Shown: positions 33,820 through 43,268 of the stretch, piece by piece
Layout of the letters: each line of letters opens with the position of its first letter
Numbering within the stretch: the stretch's first letter is position 1
Assembly (NCBI GenBank): GCA_041521345.1
Contig: JBGOHB010000024.1
Direction: 5' to 3' (one strand)
Length of the DNA: 64,000 nucleotides
From: Virgibacillus_N oceani_A
GTDB lineage: Bacteria; Bacillota; Bacilli; Bacillales; Amphibacillaceae
Made by a program: the position numbers and the translations under genes
Notes under the pieces: model-generated
Told to the model about the DNA's origin: nothing
Databases searched by the model: none
What the model saw: only the letters and a program-made list of their open reading frames with translations

Positions 33820-35409
33820 TTAATTACTATCCAAAGTAACGTTTCTTAAATACGGAAAGCTGCTCGGATATTGATAAAATCCATTTACCTCATCGCGCAG
33901 TCCTGCCAGGAGAACAGAATGGTAAATGGGTACAATTGGTGCTTCATCAACAATAATTTGCTGTACTTCCTTATACAGTTCCAGTCTTTCTTCTTCTTCT
34001 GTTGTTTGTCTTGCCTGTTCTAATAAATCATCAACTTCCTCATTGCTGAAAAATGACCTGTTCCCTGGGGCACCGGCATTCTCAGAATGAAACATTGGAT
34101 ACAGTCCATAATCGGCATCCAGTGTTACCGTCCCCCAGCTGCCGACATGCATATCTGTTTCACCATTTGCAGTTTGTTCCAGATAAGCCCCCGTTTCCAT
34201 CATTTCGATCTCAAGCTCAATGCCAATCTCATTTAATTGGGATTGTATGATTTCCGCAATATCTGAAGTTGTTCGGTCATTTGTTGCTACTGTTGCTGTA
34301 AATCCGTCTTCATAGCCAGCTTCAGCCAATAGCTCACTCGCTTCTTCCAAATCTTGTTCTATTGGTGTTAATTCATCACTATAGCCCAAAACAGTAGGTG
34401 CGAGCGGGCCTTCCGCCGTTAATGCAACACCATCAGTTACCCCCTCAATGATTGGTTCATTATCAATCGCCATCGCTACTGCCCGGCGTACAAGCGGGTC
34501 ATCAAAAGGTTCCTGTTCCGTATTCATTCCAACATAGGTCAGGTTGGAACTGTCGGATTGTTTTACATGGGTGCCTTCATTGCTATCAATCTGCTCGATA
34601 TCATTTGCATTCACCGGATAAATAATGTCTGCCTCTCCCGTCTCAAGCTCAGCAATCCGGGTTAAATCCTCGGGAACTACCTTAAATGTGACGGCATCCA
34701 CTAGTGCTTCTTCTCCCCAGTAATCCTCATTTTTCACAAGGGTTATACTTTCTCCATGGGACCGGTCGTCATATTGAAAATAACCAGTTCCAACCGGATT
34801 GTCATTAACGGAAGCAAAAGGTTCTTCCCCATTTTCAACAGCTTCATAATCAGCTTCAATGGCTTCAAGACTGATGATATGGCCACCTGGATGTGCCAGG
34901 TGAAGCGGCAGCGCGGAAAATGGATATGCTGTTGTGATCTCCACCGTATATTCATCTGTTACCTCTACCGAAGCTATCATGTCAAAGAGAAATGCCAAAG
35001 GCGACCCCATATCCGGGTCCAACACACGATCCAGATTTGCTTTTACCACTTCAGCATTTAATTCAGAACCATCATGAAACATAACACCTTCTCTGATTTC
35101 TGCTTCCCAGATGGTATCCTCCACTTGTTCTAAGCTTTCCGCCAATGCTGGCTGCAGCTCCAGATTTGTATCCAAAGCAACCAGCGTATCATACATGGCG
35201 TTCATGACGTACAGTGAATTTCCGTCATTAGCAGCATGCGGATCAAGAGAGACAGGATCAGACCGCAAATCAACAACTAAATTTTCTCCCTCTGCTTCTG
35301 TATCGTTTTCACTTGCACCTTCCTCATTTGTAGTATCAGGCTCATCAGCACATGCTGTTAAAATAAGTAGTGCTATAAAAAATATTAGTAAGAATATATG
35401 TTTTTTCAT
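33820..35409 (-). CDS. Oligopeptide/dipeptide-type ABC substrate-binding lipoprotein (orphan)
   Basis: A 529-residue family 5 solute-binding protein. Lipobox LILTAC (Cys near residue 20), acidic linker, then LVVDLRSDPVSLDPHAANDG, the start of GsiB/DppE-like proteins, and the family stretch VEITTAYPFSALPLHLAHPG. MFHDGSELNAEVVKANLDRV is the SBP_bac_5 signature. Permease and ATPase genes are not adjacent on either side, so it must share a transporter encoded elsewhere. Ligand may be a peptide, glutathione or a metal chelate. Confidence 0.88.
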   Translation of the reverse strand: MKKHIFLLIFFIALLILTACADEPDTTNEEGASENDTEAEGENLVVDLRSDPVSLDPHAANDGNSLYVMNAMYDTLVALDTNLELQPALAESLEQVEDTIWEAEIREGVMFHDGSELNAEVVKANLDRVLDPDMGSPLAFLFDMIASVEVTDEYTVEITTAYPFSALPLHLAHPGGHIISLEAIEADYEAVENGEEPFASVNDNPVGTGYFQYDDRSHGESITLVKNEDYWGEEALVDAVTFKVVPEDLTRIAELETGEADIIYPVNANDIEQIDSNEGTHVKQSDSSNLTYVGMNTEQEPFDDPLVRRAVAMAIDNEPIIEGVTDGVALTAEGPLAPTVLGYSDELTPIEQDLEEASELLAEAGYEDGFTATVATNDRTTSDIAEIIQSQLNEIGIELEIEMMETGAYLEQTANGETDMHVGSWGTVTLDADYGLYPMFHSENAGAPGNRSFFSNEEVDDLLEQARQTTEEEERLELYKEVQQIIVDEAPIVPIYHSVLLAGLRDEVNGFYQYPSSFPYLRNVTLDSN

Positions 35410-35504
35410 GTAAATCCTCCTTTTAATTCATTGTAAATAGGTATGAATTATCAACCTTATATATTTTAACTATTATAGGCGTACTAAGTCAACTTAATGA
35501 ATAT

Positions 35505-35660
35505 TCCCACCACTTAATTTTCTATTCAAAAATTTGAAGTGGGGGTTTCTAACGTATCGACACATTCGCCGCTTAACGTCAGTGGAGCTGTCACATTGGT
35601 GAACTCTTTACACCCAGCCCCTCTATACCATCGGTCTCGCCTTTGGTACTTCTTTTAAAT
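35505..35660 (-). ncRNA. Candidate omega RNA and right end of the TnpB element
   Basis: Reading leftward from the tnpB stop, about 150 bases without a gene end in TTAGAAACCCCCACTTCA, then a hairpin CCCCCACTTCA/TTAAGTGGTGGG (35508-35550). This is where IS605-family elements encode the TnpB guide scaffold, with the guide in the flanking DNA. The last part resembles the minus-strand ends of the orphan elements near 47.5 and 50.9 kb. Confidence 0.55.
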
Positions 35661-37106
35661 AATCCTGGGTTGCCAAACATTCACGGAGTCTGCAGTCGGC
35701 GCTTGTTTATTTGGTAACTTACTCACAAATTTCCTTAATATGTTCGCTGCTCCGTTTATATCGGCATTTAACAGTAATCCTTTACAAGTACGATAAAGCC
35801 CACGTTTCACTCGTTTTCCAGTGAATACGGGATTATCCTTCTTTTCATCAAATATAGGAATATCATCCCCATCTATAAAACTCGCTTTTGATGTGTACGA
35901 TTCTTCTGTCATGATGATACGAATCCCACATTTTTCCGCCTTGTATGTAATCATGTTGATCAACATAGCATGCGGAATGCCGACAAATGCTTGATTACTT
36001 TTTTTGCCCATATTTACTTCCTGCTTCCAGCCTTCGTTTTTCCCAATAATAATTGTGTCTACCTTTTTTTCCAAGGCAAGATTCACAACCTTATGACTGG
36101 TTTTATGAAAGATGTCCTTTAGCTTTCGGTGCCTAACCTGATGAAGCCGTTCTAACCTTTTTGACGTGAAAGGTCCTTCATTTGATGCCTTTCCATGACG
36201 AAGAATCCCAAGCAAATGCGCTTTTTGTTTATTGTAATATTGATTGATGGATTTAACATTTCCCCCTTTTATTACAAAAGGAGATGCACCCGTATTTGTC
36301 ACCCCGGAAACGAGGTTATTTATGCCTAAATCCAGTGCCATGCATCTGTTGCTGTCCGTTGGTTCTATTGCGTCATATTCCACTTTTCTTACTAGTTCCA
36401 CCACATAGTGACCATATTTAGGGATAATACGTACTTGCATTAATTTTCCTTCTGGCAATCCCAATTTGCCAATATTAAGCTTCAATTTTGTCCTCGGGAA
36501 CTTTAAATACTTCTGTTCTTTTATGCAGCAATCCTGGTTGGTGAAAATAATTTCTTTTTCTGAGGTGCAGGAATATCCTGGGATGCGGGGTCTTGCTTTG
36601 TACTTTTTCGGATGTTCTTTGTAATCTTTTAAACAGGCGTAAAAACTTTTCCAGTTTTGAAAAACAGTTTTCATTACCCATTGACTGCTCTGTATTGGTA
36701 AGGAAAGATAATCGGGTTGCTTAATCACATGAAATAAGCTGTTTAGAAAATTATAATGAAGATATGGTTTTTCTTTTGTAGGTGCTTCAAATAAGTTACA
36801 TGTGACTTCTTTTCGCTTTTCAACAGGCTTTTTCCTTTCTTTTTCCAGCCTGCGTCCGTATGCCTGTCGCTGTCGTTCATTCATAGGTTCCAAGTTTTGA
36901 CGAATGGTTTCCAAAACTTCTTGTTGTAAGGGGTGCAGTGTTTCTGCTTTTAATCCAGTAAAAACCTGCCTGATGTAAAAATTAACTACATTATACATGT
37001 TTTTTGCATTTTGACACTTCTGGTTGAAGTATGGATGCATGCGATGCCCCGGCTTGATCCAGATTTGGTCCGTTTTATAATAAAACGTTTGATTCTTTTT
37101 TGACAA
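35655..37106 (-). CDS. tnpB: TnpB RNA-guided nuclease (IS200/IS605 OrfB), zinc-finger-less clade
   Basis: A 483-residue protein from a TTG at 37106 (GGGAGG upstream). The RuvC-like triad is the Asp in ALDLGINNLVSGV, the Glu in IMTEESYTSKASF and the Asp in NADINGAANILRK. Between the last two, where most TnpB carry CxxC...CxxC, there is only IDGDDIPIFDEKK and GKRVKRGLYRT, with a single Cys, so no zinc ribbon. SINQYYNKQKAHLLGILRHG is typical of this large Bacillaceae clade. No tnpA is adjacent: a TnpB-only element. The frame is intact, so the nuclease is probably active or recently so. Confidence 0.92.
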   Translation of the reverse strand: MSKKNQTFYYKTDQIWIKPGHRMHPYFNQKCQNAKNMYNVVNFYIRQVFTGLKAETLHPLQQEVLETIRQNLEPMNERQRQAYGRRLEKERKKPVEKRKEVTCNLFEAPTKEKPYLHYNFLNSLFHVIKQPDYLSLPIQSSQWVMKTVFQNWKSFYACLKDYKEHPKKYKARPRIPGYSCTSEKEIIFTNQDCCIKEQKYLKFPRTKLKLNIGKLGLPEGKLMQVRIIPKYGHYVVELVRKVEYDAIEPTDSNRCMALDLGINNLVSGVTNTGASPFVIKGGNVKSINQYYNKQKAHLLGILRHGKASNEGPFTSKRLERLHQVRHRKLKDIFHKTSHKVVNLALEKKVDTIIIGKNEGWKQEVNMGKKSNQAFVGIPHAMLINMITYKAEKCGIRIIMTEESYTSKASFIDGDDIPIFDEKKDNPVFTGKRVKRGLYRTCKGLLLNADINGAANILRKFVSKLPNKQAPTADSVNVWQPRII

Positions 37107-37124
37107 GACTTCACCTCCCATAAA

Positions 37125-37260
37125 GAATATATGTTCTTTTTATTGTAGCACCTATGTTCTTGATCGGGAAGTCGGAACCCTGATCCGAAGTCGATTCACC
37201 CCCTCCCTACTCACATGGTTCCTTGAGGATGGGGTACTCTCGACTGGGATTGATAGATTT
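37125..37260. mobile_element. Probable left end of the TnpB element
   Basis: GC-richer DNA with nested hairpins upstream of tnpB: GATCGGGAAGTCGGAACCC with CTGATC, and CGATTCACCCC with GGGGTACTCTCG. It resembles the structured subterminal ends of IS605-family elements. Exact boundary not fixed. Confidence 0.4.
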
Positions 37261-37432
37261 ACTATCTTTTCTCATTCATGTGAAAGAATATAATAAACTT
37301 GACTTAATGATGCGCCTTATTTTCCAGAAACAGGCCAGTCGCCCCATGCGCGCTCCACAGCCAGCATGCTATGATAAAGAAAACAAATTTAATAGAAAGC
37401 TGCTTTAAAGCTATATATAAGAGGTGATGAGA

Positions 37433-38341
37433 ATGAAGGCTGATGCAGTTTTTGAAGGCGGCGGTGTGAGAGGTATTGCATTCGCTGGTGCTATTGAAGC
37501 AATGGAAGAACAAAATGTAGAGTGGATGAGAATTGCCGGGACTTCTGCAGGAGCAATAGTAGCAGCTCTTTTAGCGGCCAGATACACAAGTCAAGAAATA
37601 AGAACTGCTTTGGGGCAAATGGATTTCGGGCAATTCCGCGGCAGAACCTTTGTCAACCGAATCCCTTTGATTGGTAACCTCATGCAATTAGTGTTCTCTT
37701 TAGGAATGTATAAAAATGATTACTTGGAATCATGGATGGATGACCTTCTCACAAATAAAGACATTAAAACCTTCGCGGATCTACCAGAGGGGAAATTGAA
37801 AATAATCGCGTCCGATATTTCCTATGGTAAAATGCTTATTTTTCCGGATGACCTCCCCCGATATGGTATGTCCCCAGCAGATGTGAACATTTCAAAAGCA
37901 GTCATGATGAGCAGCTCGATGCCGTTTTTTTACAGACCTGTTATCTGGAAAGGGAAAAACGGAAAAAAGTCATATATCCTCGATGGCGGCCTGCTCAGTA
38001 ACTTTCCTATATGGATTTTTGATGAGAAAAGGGAACCACGCTTCCCGACCTTTGGCTTTCATTTCGTAAAAGAAAATGTAATAGGAGATTCCATTATCCC
38101 CTCACCATTGCATTTGTTTGAAAACATTTTCAGGACGATGCTGCAGGCACATGATCTCCGTTATTTAAATGAAGATACAAGAGAACGCACTATTCAAATC
38201 CCCACCGGAGATATTACTGCTACAGATTTTAATTTAAGTGAAGCTGAAATTGACTCCCTTTATGCCTCAGGCTATGATGCTGCTACTCGGTTTTTGTCAA
38301 CATGGGATTTTGCAAAGTATAAATTGAATAGAATACAATAA
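37433..38341 (+). CDS. Patatin-like phospholipase
   Basis: A 302-residue cytosolic lipid acyl hydrolase. The oxyanion loop is VFEGGGVRGIAFAGA (residues 5-19), the nucleophile elbow IAGTSAGAIVAAL (Ser near 40), and the dyad Asp is in YILDGGLLSNFPI. MMSSSMPFFYRPV is the conserved stretch between them. GAGGTG precedes the ATG at 37433. Single gene; substrate unknown. Some bacterial patatins act in phage defence or lipid turnover, but nothing nearby points to either. Confidence 0.92.
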   Translation: MKADAVFEGGGVRGIAFAGAIEAMEEQNVEWMRIAGTSAGAIVAALLAARYTSQEIRTALGQMDFGQFRGRTFVNRIPLIGNLMQLVFSLGMYKNDYLESWMDDLLTNKDIKTFADLPEGKLKIIASDISYGKMLIFPDDLPRYGMSPADVNISKAVMMSSSMPFFYRPVIWKGKNGKKSYILDGGLLSNFPIWIFDEKREPRFPTFGFHFVKENVIGDSIIPSPLHLFENIFRTMLQAHDLRYLNEDTRERTIQIPTGDITATDFNLSEAEIDSLYASGYDAATRFLSTWDFAKYKLNRIQ

Positions 38342-38454
38342 ATGAGGTTTTCTTTCTGAAAATGCATACACCTTTAATTTGGAAGGTTACGTTTCGTGCT
38401 TTGTATAATGGCAAACTGATGATCAGTTAAACTACCCTGACTGGATGAAGGATA

Positions 38455-38490
38455 AAAAGGAGGAGCAGCGCACCGCGGCTCCCCCTCCTA
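38455..38490 (-). terminator. Terminator of htpG
   Basis: GGAGGGGGAGC and GCTGCTCCTCC arms with a GC-rich loop, then TTTTTATCC on the minus strand. Confidence 0.8.
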
Positions 38491-38491
38491 T

Positions 38492-40378
38492 CTATTTCGC
38501 CTCAACTATCACCTTGCACATATCATTCGTAAACGCTACTGGATCATCAATCGACAACCCTTCAATTAGCATCGCCTGATTGTACAATAGATTGGAATAT
38601 AGATCCAGTTTCCCCTTATCCTGTTTAAATGCTTTCTGCAGTGACTGGAAAATTTCATGATTCGTATTGATCTCTAGCACTTTATCTGCCTGAACATCCT
38701 GGTTATTCGGCATGGCACTTAACACCTTTTCCATTTCCACGGAAACCTCACCTGCAGCAGACAAGCATACCGGGTGGGACTTCAATCGTTTAGAAACGAC
38801 GACATCCGTCACTTTGCCCTGCAAAGCATCTTTCATATGGCTAAATAATTCCTTATGTTCCTCCTGCTGTTCCTTGCTTTCCTTCTCTTCTTCTTCATCA
38901 AATCCTAAATCACTGCTGGAAACAGACTTGAATTCCTTCCCTTCATAATCCATCAGCATTCTAATCGCAAATTCATCAATCTCATCAGTGAAATATAAAA
39001 TTTCATATCCTTTATCTGCCACAAGTTCAGTCTGCGGCAAGCGTTCAATTTTCTCATTGGACTCCCCAGCTGCATAGTAAATATACTGCTGATCCTCAGG
39101 CATTCTGGAAACATACTCTTTTAAAGACACCAATTTCTTCTCAGTGGAAGAATAAAAAATCAGGAGATCCTTCAACACATCTTTATTGGCGCCAAACTCG
39201 CTATACACACCAAATTTAATCTGTCTGCCAAACGCACTAAAGAAAGTCTCATATTTTTCTCTTTCATTTTTCAGCATGCCTTCCAGCTGGCTCTTAATTT
39301 TCTTTTGGATATTTTTTGCGATTACTTTCAGCTGTCTATCATGCTGTAGCATCTCTCTGGAAATATTAAGGGACAAGTCCTCGGAATCAACCATCCCTTT
39401 TACAAAACTGAAATAGTCCGGTAAAAGATCCGCACTTTTATCCATGATTAACACACCATTGGAATAAAGCTCCAGCCCTTTTTCATATTCGGCTGAATAA
39501 AAATCAAATGGTGCACTTTCCGGGATATATAAAATAGAGTTGTAGCGAATCGTTCCATCCACATTGATATGCATGTGTTTCAAGGGCTTGTCAAACCCGT
39601 AATTCTTTTCAAGATAAAAATTCTCATAGTCCTCATCGGTCAGCTCACTCTTATTCTTTTTCCAGATGGGAACCATGCTGTTAATTGTTTCTTCTTCTGT
39701 ATAATCAACATATTCTTCACTATCATCTTCTTTAGGCTTGCTCTTTGTCACATTCATGCGAATCGGGTAGCGGATAAAGTCAGAATACTTTTTCACGATT
39801 TCCTGCAGACGCTGTTCGTTCAGGAACTGGTCAAAATCCACGTCTTCCCCATTCTCTCTTAATTTCAGAATGATCTCCGTTCCCGTCTCTTCTTTATCAT
39901 AAGGTTCTATTGTATACCCTTCCGTGCCTTCCGATTCCCACTTATACGCCTGGTCAGCATCTACCGCTTTACTAATTACGGTTACAACGTCTGCAACCAT
40001 AAACGCAGCGTAAAAACCAACCCCAAATTGACCAATAATATCATGGCCGTCTTTGATTTCAGTTTCTTTTTTAAATGCAAGCGACCCACTCTGGGCAATC
40101 GTACCAAGGTTTTCCTCAAGCTGCTCTTTGGTCATGCCAATACCTGCATCAGAAATTTTAAGTGTCCGGTTCGTTTGATCCGGCTCTATTTTAATGTAGT
40201 ATTTACTTTGATCAAAGCTGATCGTTTCATCTGTCAATGCCCTGTAATATGTTTTATCGATTGCATCACTTGCATTGGAAATCAGCTCGCGTAAGAATAC
40301 CTCATGCTTTGTGTAAATTGAGTTAATCATCATTTCCAATAACCGCTTGGATTCGGCCTGAAACGTCTTTTTCTCCAT
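38492..40378 (-). CDS. htpG: HtpG (Hsp90) chaperone
   Basis: A 628-residue ATP-dependent chaperone of standard bacterial length. The GHKL ATPase (1-215) starts TFQAESKRLLEMMINSIYT and has ELISNASDAIDK, SDAGIGMTKEQL and GQFGVGFYAAFMVAD. The middle domain includes DSEDLSLNISREMLQHDRQL with the conserved Arg. The C-terminal dimerisation domain starts near 510, and there is no MEEVD tail. No CIRCE element is seen upstream, in line with HrcA-independent control in B. subtilis. Confidence 0.97.
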   Translation of the reverse strand: MEKKTFQAESKRLLEMMINSIYTKHEVFLRELISNASDAIDKTYYRALTDETISFDQSKYYIKIEPDQTNRTLKISDAGIGMTKEQLEENLGTIAQSGSLAFKKETEIKDGHDIIGQFGVGFYAAFMVADVVTVISKAVDADQAYKWESEGTEGYTIEPYDKEETGTEIILKLRENGEDVDFDQFLNEQRLQEIVKKYSDFIRYPIRMNVTKSKPKEDDSEEYVDYTEEETINSMVPIWKKNKSELTDEDYENFYLEKNYGFDKPLKHMHINVDGTIRYNSILYIPESAPFDFYSAEYEKGLELYSNGVLIMDKSADLLPDYFSFVKGMVDSEDLSLNISREMLQHDRQLKVIAKNIQKKIKSQLEGMLKNEREKYETFFSAFGRQIKFGVYSEFGANKDVLKDLLIFYSSTEKKLVSLKEYVSRMPEDQQYIYYAAGESNEKIERLPQTELVADKGYEILYFTDEIDEFAIRMLMDYEGKEFKSVSSSDLGFDEEEEKESKEQQEEHKELFSHMKDALQGKVTDVVVSKRLKSHPVCLSAAGEVSVEMEKVLSAMPNNQDVQADKVLEINTNHEIFQSLQKAFKQDKGKLDLYSNLLYNQAMLIEGLSIDDPVAFTNDMCKVIVEAK

Positions 40379-40563
40379 TATTCTACTCTCCTTACTGCAT
40401 ATTTAAAAATAGTTTACACTACTTTTAATATCATATTGGTCAAATAAAGTCAATCTCTAATATCTGCTTATTTTTTAAATAATGGTCACATCCGCTGATT
40501 TTATTCATAGATATAAATCATTAAGTTTCCTCGATGCAAAACATTGTTCTTTACGACAAATAC

Positions 40564-40624
40564 TTGACACGAGAGAACAAAAGCTTTAATTTAGTATTAA
40601 CGATTTTATTTTGCCCTTAGGCAA
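40564..40624 (+). promoter_or_regulatory. mntABCD promoter with MntR-like operator
   Basis: TTGACA at 40564 and TAATTT at 40587 have 17-bp spacing. Just downstream lies TTGCCCTTAGGCAA (40611-40624), an inverted repeat like the MntR/DtxR-type operators. A repressor there would block transcription when manganese is plentiful. Confidence 0.55.
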
Positions 40625-40644
40625 CAAAAGGGGAGGAAGGCAAA

Positions 40645-41604
40645 TTGAAGATGTTAAACAAAAAGGTAAAAAGGCTTTTTATACTTAGTATCATCCTGTT
40701 TCTTGCAGCATGTGGCTCTGAAGAAGGAGCAGGAAACGAAGGAGTTGATAACGATGATGGAGAAAAAATGAATATCGTAACAACCATTGCACAAATTGGT
40801 GAACCGCTCGCCGAAATTGGCGGGGACCTGGTCGAGGTAACCAGCCTGATGGGACCATCCGTTGATCCGCATTTATATCAGGCTACACAGGGTGATATTT
40901 CAACTATTGATGAAGCGGATCTCATTTTTTATAACGGACTGAATTTAGAGGAAAATATGGTGGATATTTTTAACGAAATTTCCGAAACCAAGCCCGTGAT
41001 GGCAATAGGAGAAACCATTTCAGACGATCTGCTTTTGGATGAAGAAGATGGTGTGACGGATCCGCATATCTGGTTTGATTTTCATTTATGGGAAGAAGCT
41101 TTATACCAAGCTGTGGAAGAATTAAAGGCATACGCGCCGGAAGATGCAGATTATTTTGAGGATAACTGGAATGCATATGTTTCCGATCTGGAAGAAGTGA
41201 AAAAGCATGCCGAAAAGCTTGCCGATATCCCAGCAGAACAGCGTGTGTTGGTTACTGCCCATGATGCTTTCGGTTATTTTGGAGAACTGCATGATATCGA
41301 AGTGATCGGCTTGCAAGGTTTAAGCACGGACGGGGAAGTTGGTATTTCCGATATTAATGAAACGATTGACATCATTAAAGATCATGAAGTTCCGGCCATC
41401 TTTATCGAAACAAGTATTAATGACAGTGCCATTCAGGCTGTACTGGAAGGTGCACAGGATGAAGGGCTTGAAGTAGAGCTTGGCGGGGAATTGTATTCTG
41501 ATGCCATGGGAGAAGAAGATACAAAGGAAGGTTCCTATATAGGAATGTATAAACATAATGTCGATACGATTTATGAAGCCCTGACAGGAAATGAGGATGA
41601 TTAG
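40645..41604 (+). CDS. mntA: MntA-type manganese/zinc-binding lipoprotein
   Basis: A 319-residue cluster A-I binding protein. Lipobox FLAAC, then NIVTTIAQIGEPLAEIGGD, the metal ligands His in GPSVDPHLYQ, His in TDPHIWFD, His or Asp in TAHDAFGYFG and Asp late in the chain, the ZnuA/MntA pattern without the His-rich zinc loop, which favours Mn over Zn. TTG start at 40645 with GGAGG upstream. First gene of a four-gene operon. Confidence 0.9.
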   Translation: MKMLNKKVKRLFILSIILFLAACGSEEGAGNEGVDNDDGEKMNIVTTIAQIGEPLAEIGGDLVEVTSLMGPSVDPHLYQATQGDISTIDEADLIFYNGLNLEENMVDIFNEISETKPVMAIGETISDDLLLDEEDGVTDPHIWFDFHLWEEALYQAVEELKAYAPEDADYFEDNWNAYVSDLEEVKKHAEKLADIPAEQRVLVTAHDAFGYFGELHDIEVIGLQGLSTDGEVGISDINETIDIIKDHEVPAIFIETSINDSAIQAVLEGAQDEGLEVELGGELYSDAMGEEDTKEGSYIGMYKHNVDTIYEALTGNEDD

Positions 41605-42370
41605 TGTGGAAAATAAAGTCGTCCAAGTGAAAGATCTTGCTGCAGCGTATCGGAAAAACACAGCCCTCCATGATGTCACGTTTGAAATAGAAAAGGGTTC
41701 ATTAACAGGGATCGTCGGCCCTAACGGCGCGGGTAAATCCACCCTATTAAATACGATATTGGATCTTCATCCCCGCTTATCCGGTGAAGTAAAGATTTTC
41801 GGTAGACCTTTAAAAAAAGTGAAGAAAAAAATCGGCTATGTGCCCCAGCGCGGGTCGGTGGACTGGGACTTTCCAACGACGGCTATCGATGTCGTAACCA
41901 TGGGGCTGTACGGGCAAATTGGCTGGCTCAGACGCCCCCGCCGGCATCATAAGGTTAAAGCTTATGATGCATTGAAGAAAATGGGGATGGATTTTTACGC
42001 CAACAGACAAATAAGTCAGCTCTCCGGCGGTCAGAGACAGCGCGTGTTTTTAGCACGGGCACTGGTGCAGGATGCTGACCTTTACATCATGGATGAACCC
42101 CTTGCAGGTGTAGATGCACAGACGGAGCGGGCGATTATGGCTATTTTAAAAGAATTAAGAAGCCGTGGAAAAACGGTGATGGTCGTTCATCATAATTTGC
42201 AGACAGTAGAAGATTATTTTGATTCAGTTCTGTTTTTAAACAGGACCGTCATGCATTATGGAAAGACAGAAGAAGTATTTACCAAGGAAAATATTGCCCA
42301 AACTTATGGGGGCAATATGCGCTGGATGGGAAAGGAGCGGGCTGATGAGCACACTGTTGTTAAGCAGTAA
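41597..42370 (+). CDS. mntB: MntB-type metal ABC ATPase
   Basis: About 257 residues. Walker A GPNGAGKSTLL, the family-specific YVPQRGSVDWDFPTTAIDVV, signature LSGGQRQRVFLARAL, Walker B LYIMDEPLAGVD and switch His in VMVVHHNL. The gene overlaps the end of mntA; ATG codons at 41591 and 41597 and a GTG at 41606 are all possible starts. Energises the two permeases that follow. Confidence 0.93.
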   Translation: MISVENKVVQVKDLAAAYRKNTALHDVTFEIEKGSLTGIVGPNGAGKSTLLNTILDLHPRLSGEVKIFGRPLKKVKKKIGYVPQRGSVDWDFPTTAIDVVTMGLYGQIGWLRRPRRHHKVKAYDALKKMGMDFYANRQISQLSGGQRQRVFLARALVQDADLYIMDEPLAGVDAQTERAIMAILKELRSRGKTVMVVHHNLQTVEDYFDSVLFLNRTVMHYGKTEEVFTKENIAQTYGGNMRWMGKERADEHTVVKQ

Positions 42371-43268
42371 CCTACAATGGGTTCTTGTAAGTACATTAGT
42401 GCTGGGCATTGCCGCAGGACTGGTCGGTTGTTTATCCTACTGGAAAAAACACGGCCTGATGAGTGACGCGCTTGCTCACGCTGCATTGCCGGGAGTAGTG
42501 CTTGCATTTTTACTGTTCGGTGAAAAGCATATTGCCGTACTTATCAGTGGTGCTGCCGTGAGTGCGTTTATTGGTGCCTGGTTTATCCAAACCATCCGCG
42601 CTTCCACAAGAATTACGGAAGATACTTCCATGGGAATTATTTTATCCGTATTTTATGGCTTTGGTATTATGCTGCTGACGATTGCTAACCGGACAGCAGG
42701 AGGAAACCAAAGTGGACTGGACAATTTTATTTTCGGCCAGGCTGCAGCAATGGTCCGTAGTGATATGTATACGATGATCGGGCTCAGTATTGTCGTTATT
42801 TTCCTGATTTACTTGTTGTTTAAGGAATGGAAGCTGTTTTTATTTGATCCATCCTTTGCGCAAGGTTCCGGTTTTTCCATCAAAGGAATGAGTGCTTTAT
42901 ATATGATTTTACTGGTAACGGTGATCGTCATTGGCATTCAGGCAGTTGGGGTGATTTTGATCGCAGCGCTACTGATCATTCCACCAGTAAGCGCCAGGTA
43001 CTGGACAAAATCCTTTCATTGGATGCTGTTATTATCCGCAGGCATCGGGGGGATAGCGGGAGCAGGAGGCACCTTGATCAGCGCTATGGGCAGCAGTTGG
43101 CCAACAGGACCTTTTATTGTCATTGCAGCAGCTTTGATATTTGTATTTTCTTTGCTTTTTGGAAAGGAAAAGGGGATTTCGGTTAAATTTTTACAGTTTA
43201 AATATCATCAAAGACGAATGGGGTATAAAGAGGTAAACGCCCATTTCCCCTCAAAAGGAGTGAATTAA
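42345..43268 (+). CDS. mntC: MntC-type metal ABC permease
   Basis: A 307-residue permease with eight or nine helices. GLVGCLSYWKKHGLMSDALA followed by HAALPGVVLAF is the signature of the ZnuB/MntC family; ITEDTSMGIILSVFYGFGI and LIAALLIIPPVSARYW follow. The ATG at 42345 overlaps the end of mntB and has AAAGGAG upstream. A basic tail of about 25 residues follows the last helix. Confidence 0.92.
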   Translation: MSTLLLSSNLQWVLVSTLVLGIAAGLVGCLSYWKKHGLMSDALAHAALPGVVLAFLLFGEKHIAVLISGAAVSAFIGAWFIQTIRASTRITEDTSMGIILSVFYGFGIMLLTIANRTAGGNQSGLDNFIFGQAAAMVRSDMYTMIGLSIVVIFLIYLLFKEWKLFLFDPSFAQGSGFSIKGMSALYMILLVTVIVIGIQAVGVILIAALLIIPPVSARYWTKSFHWMLLLSAGIGGIAGAGGTLISAMGSSWPTGPFIVIAAALIFVFSLLFGKEKGISVKFLQFKYHQRRMGYKEVNAHFPSKGVN

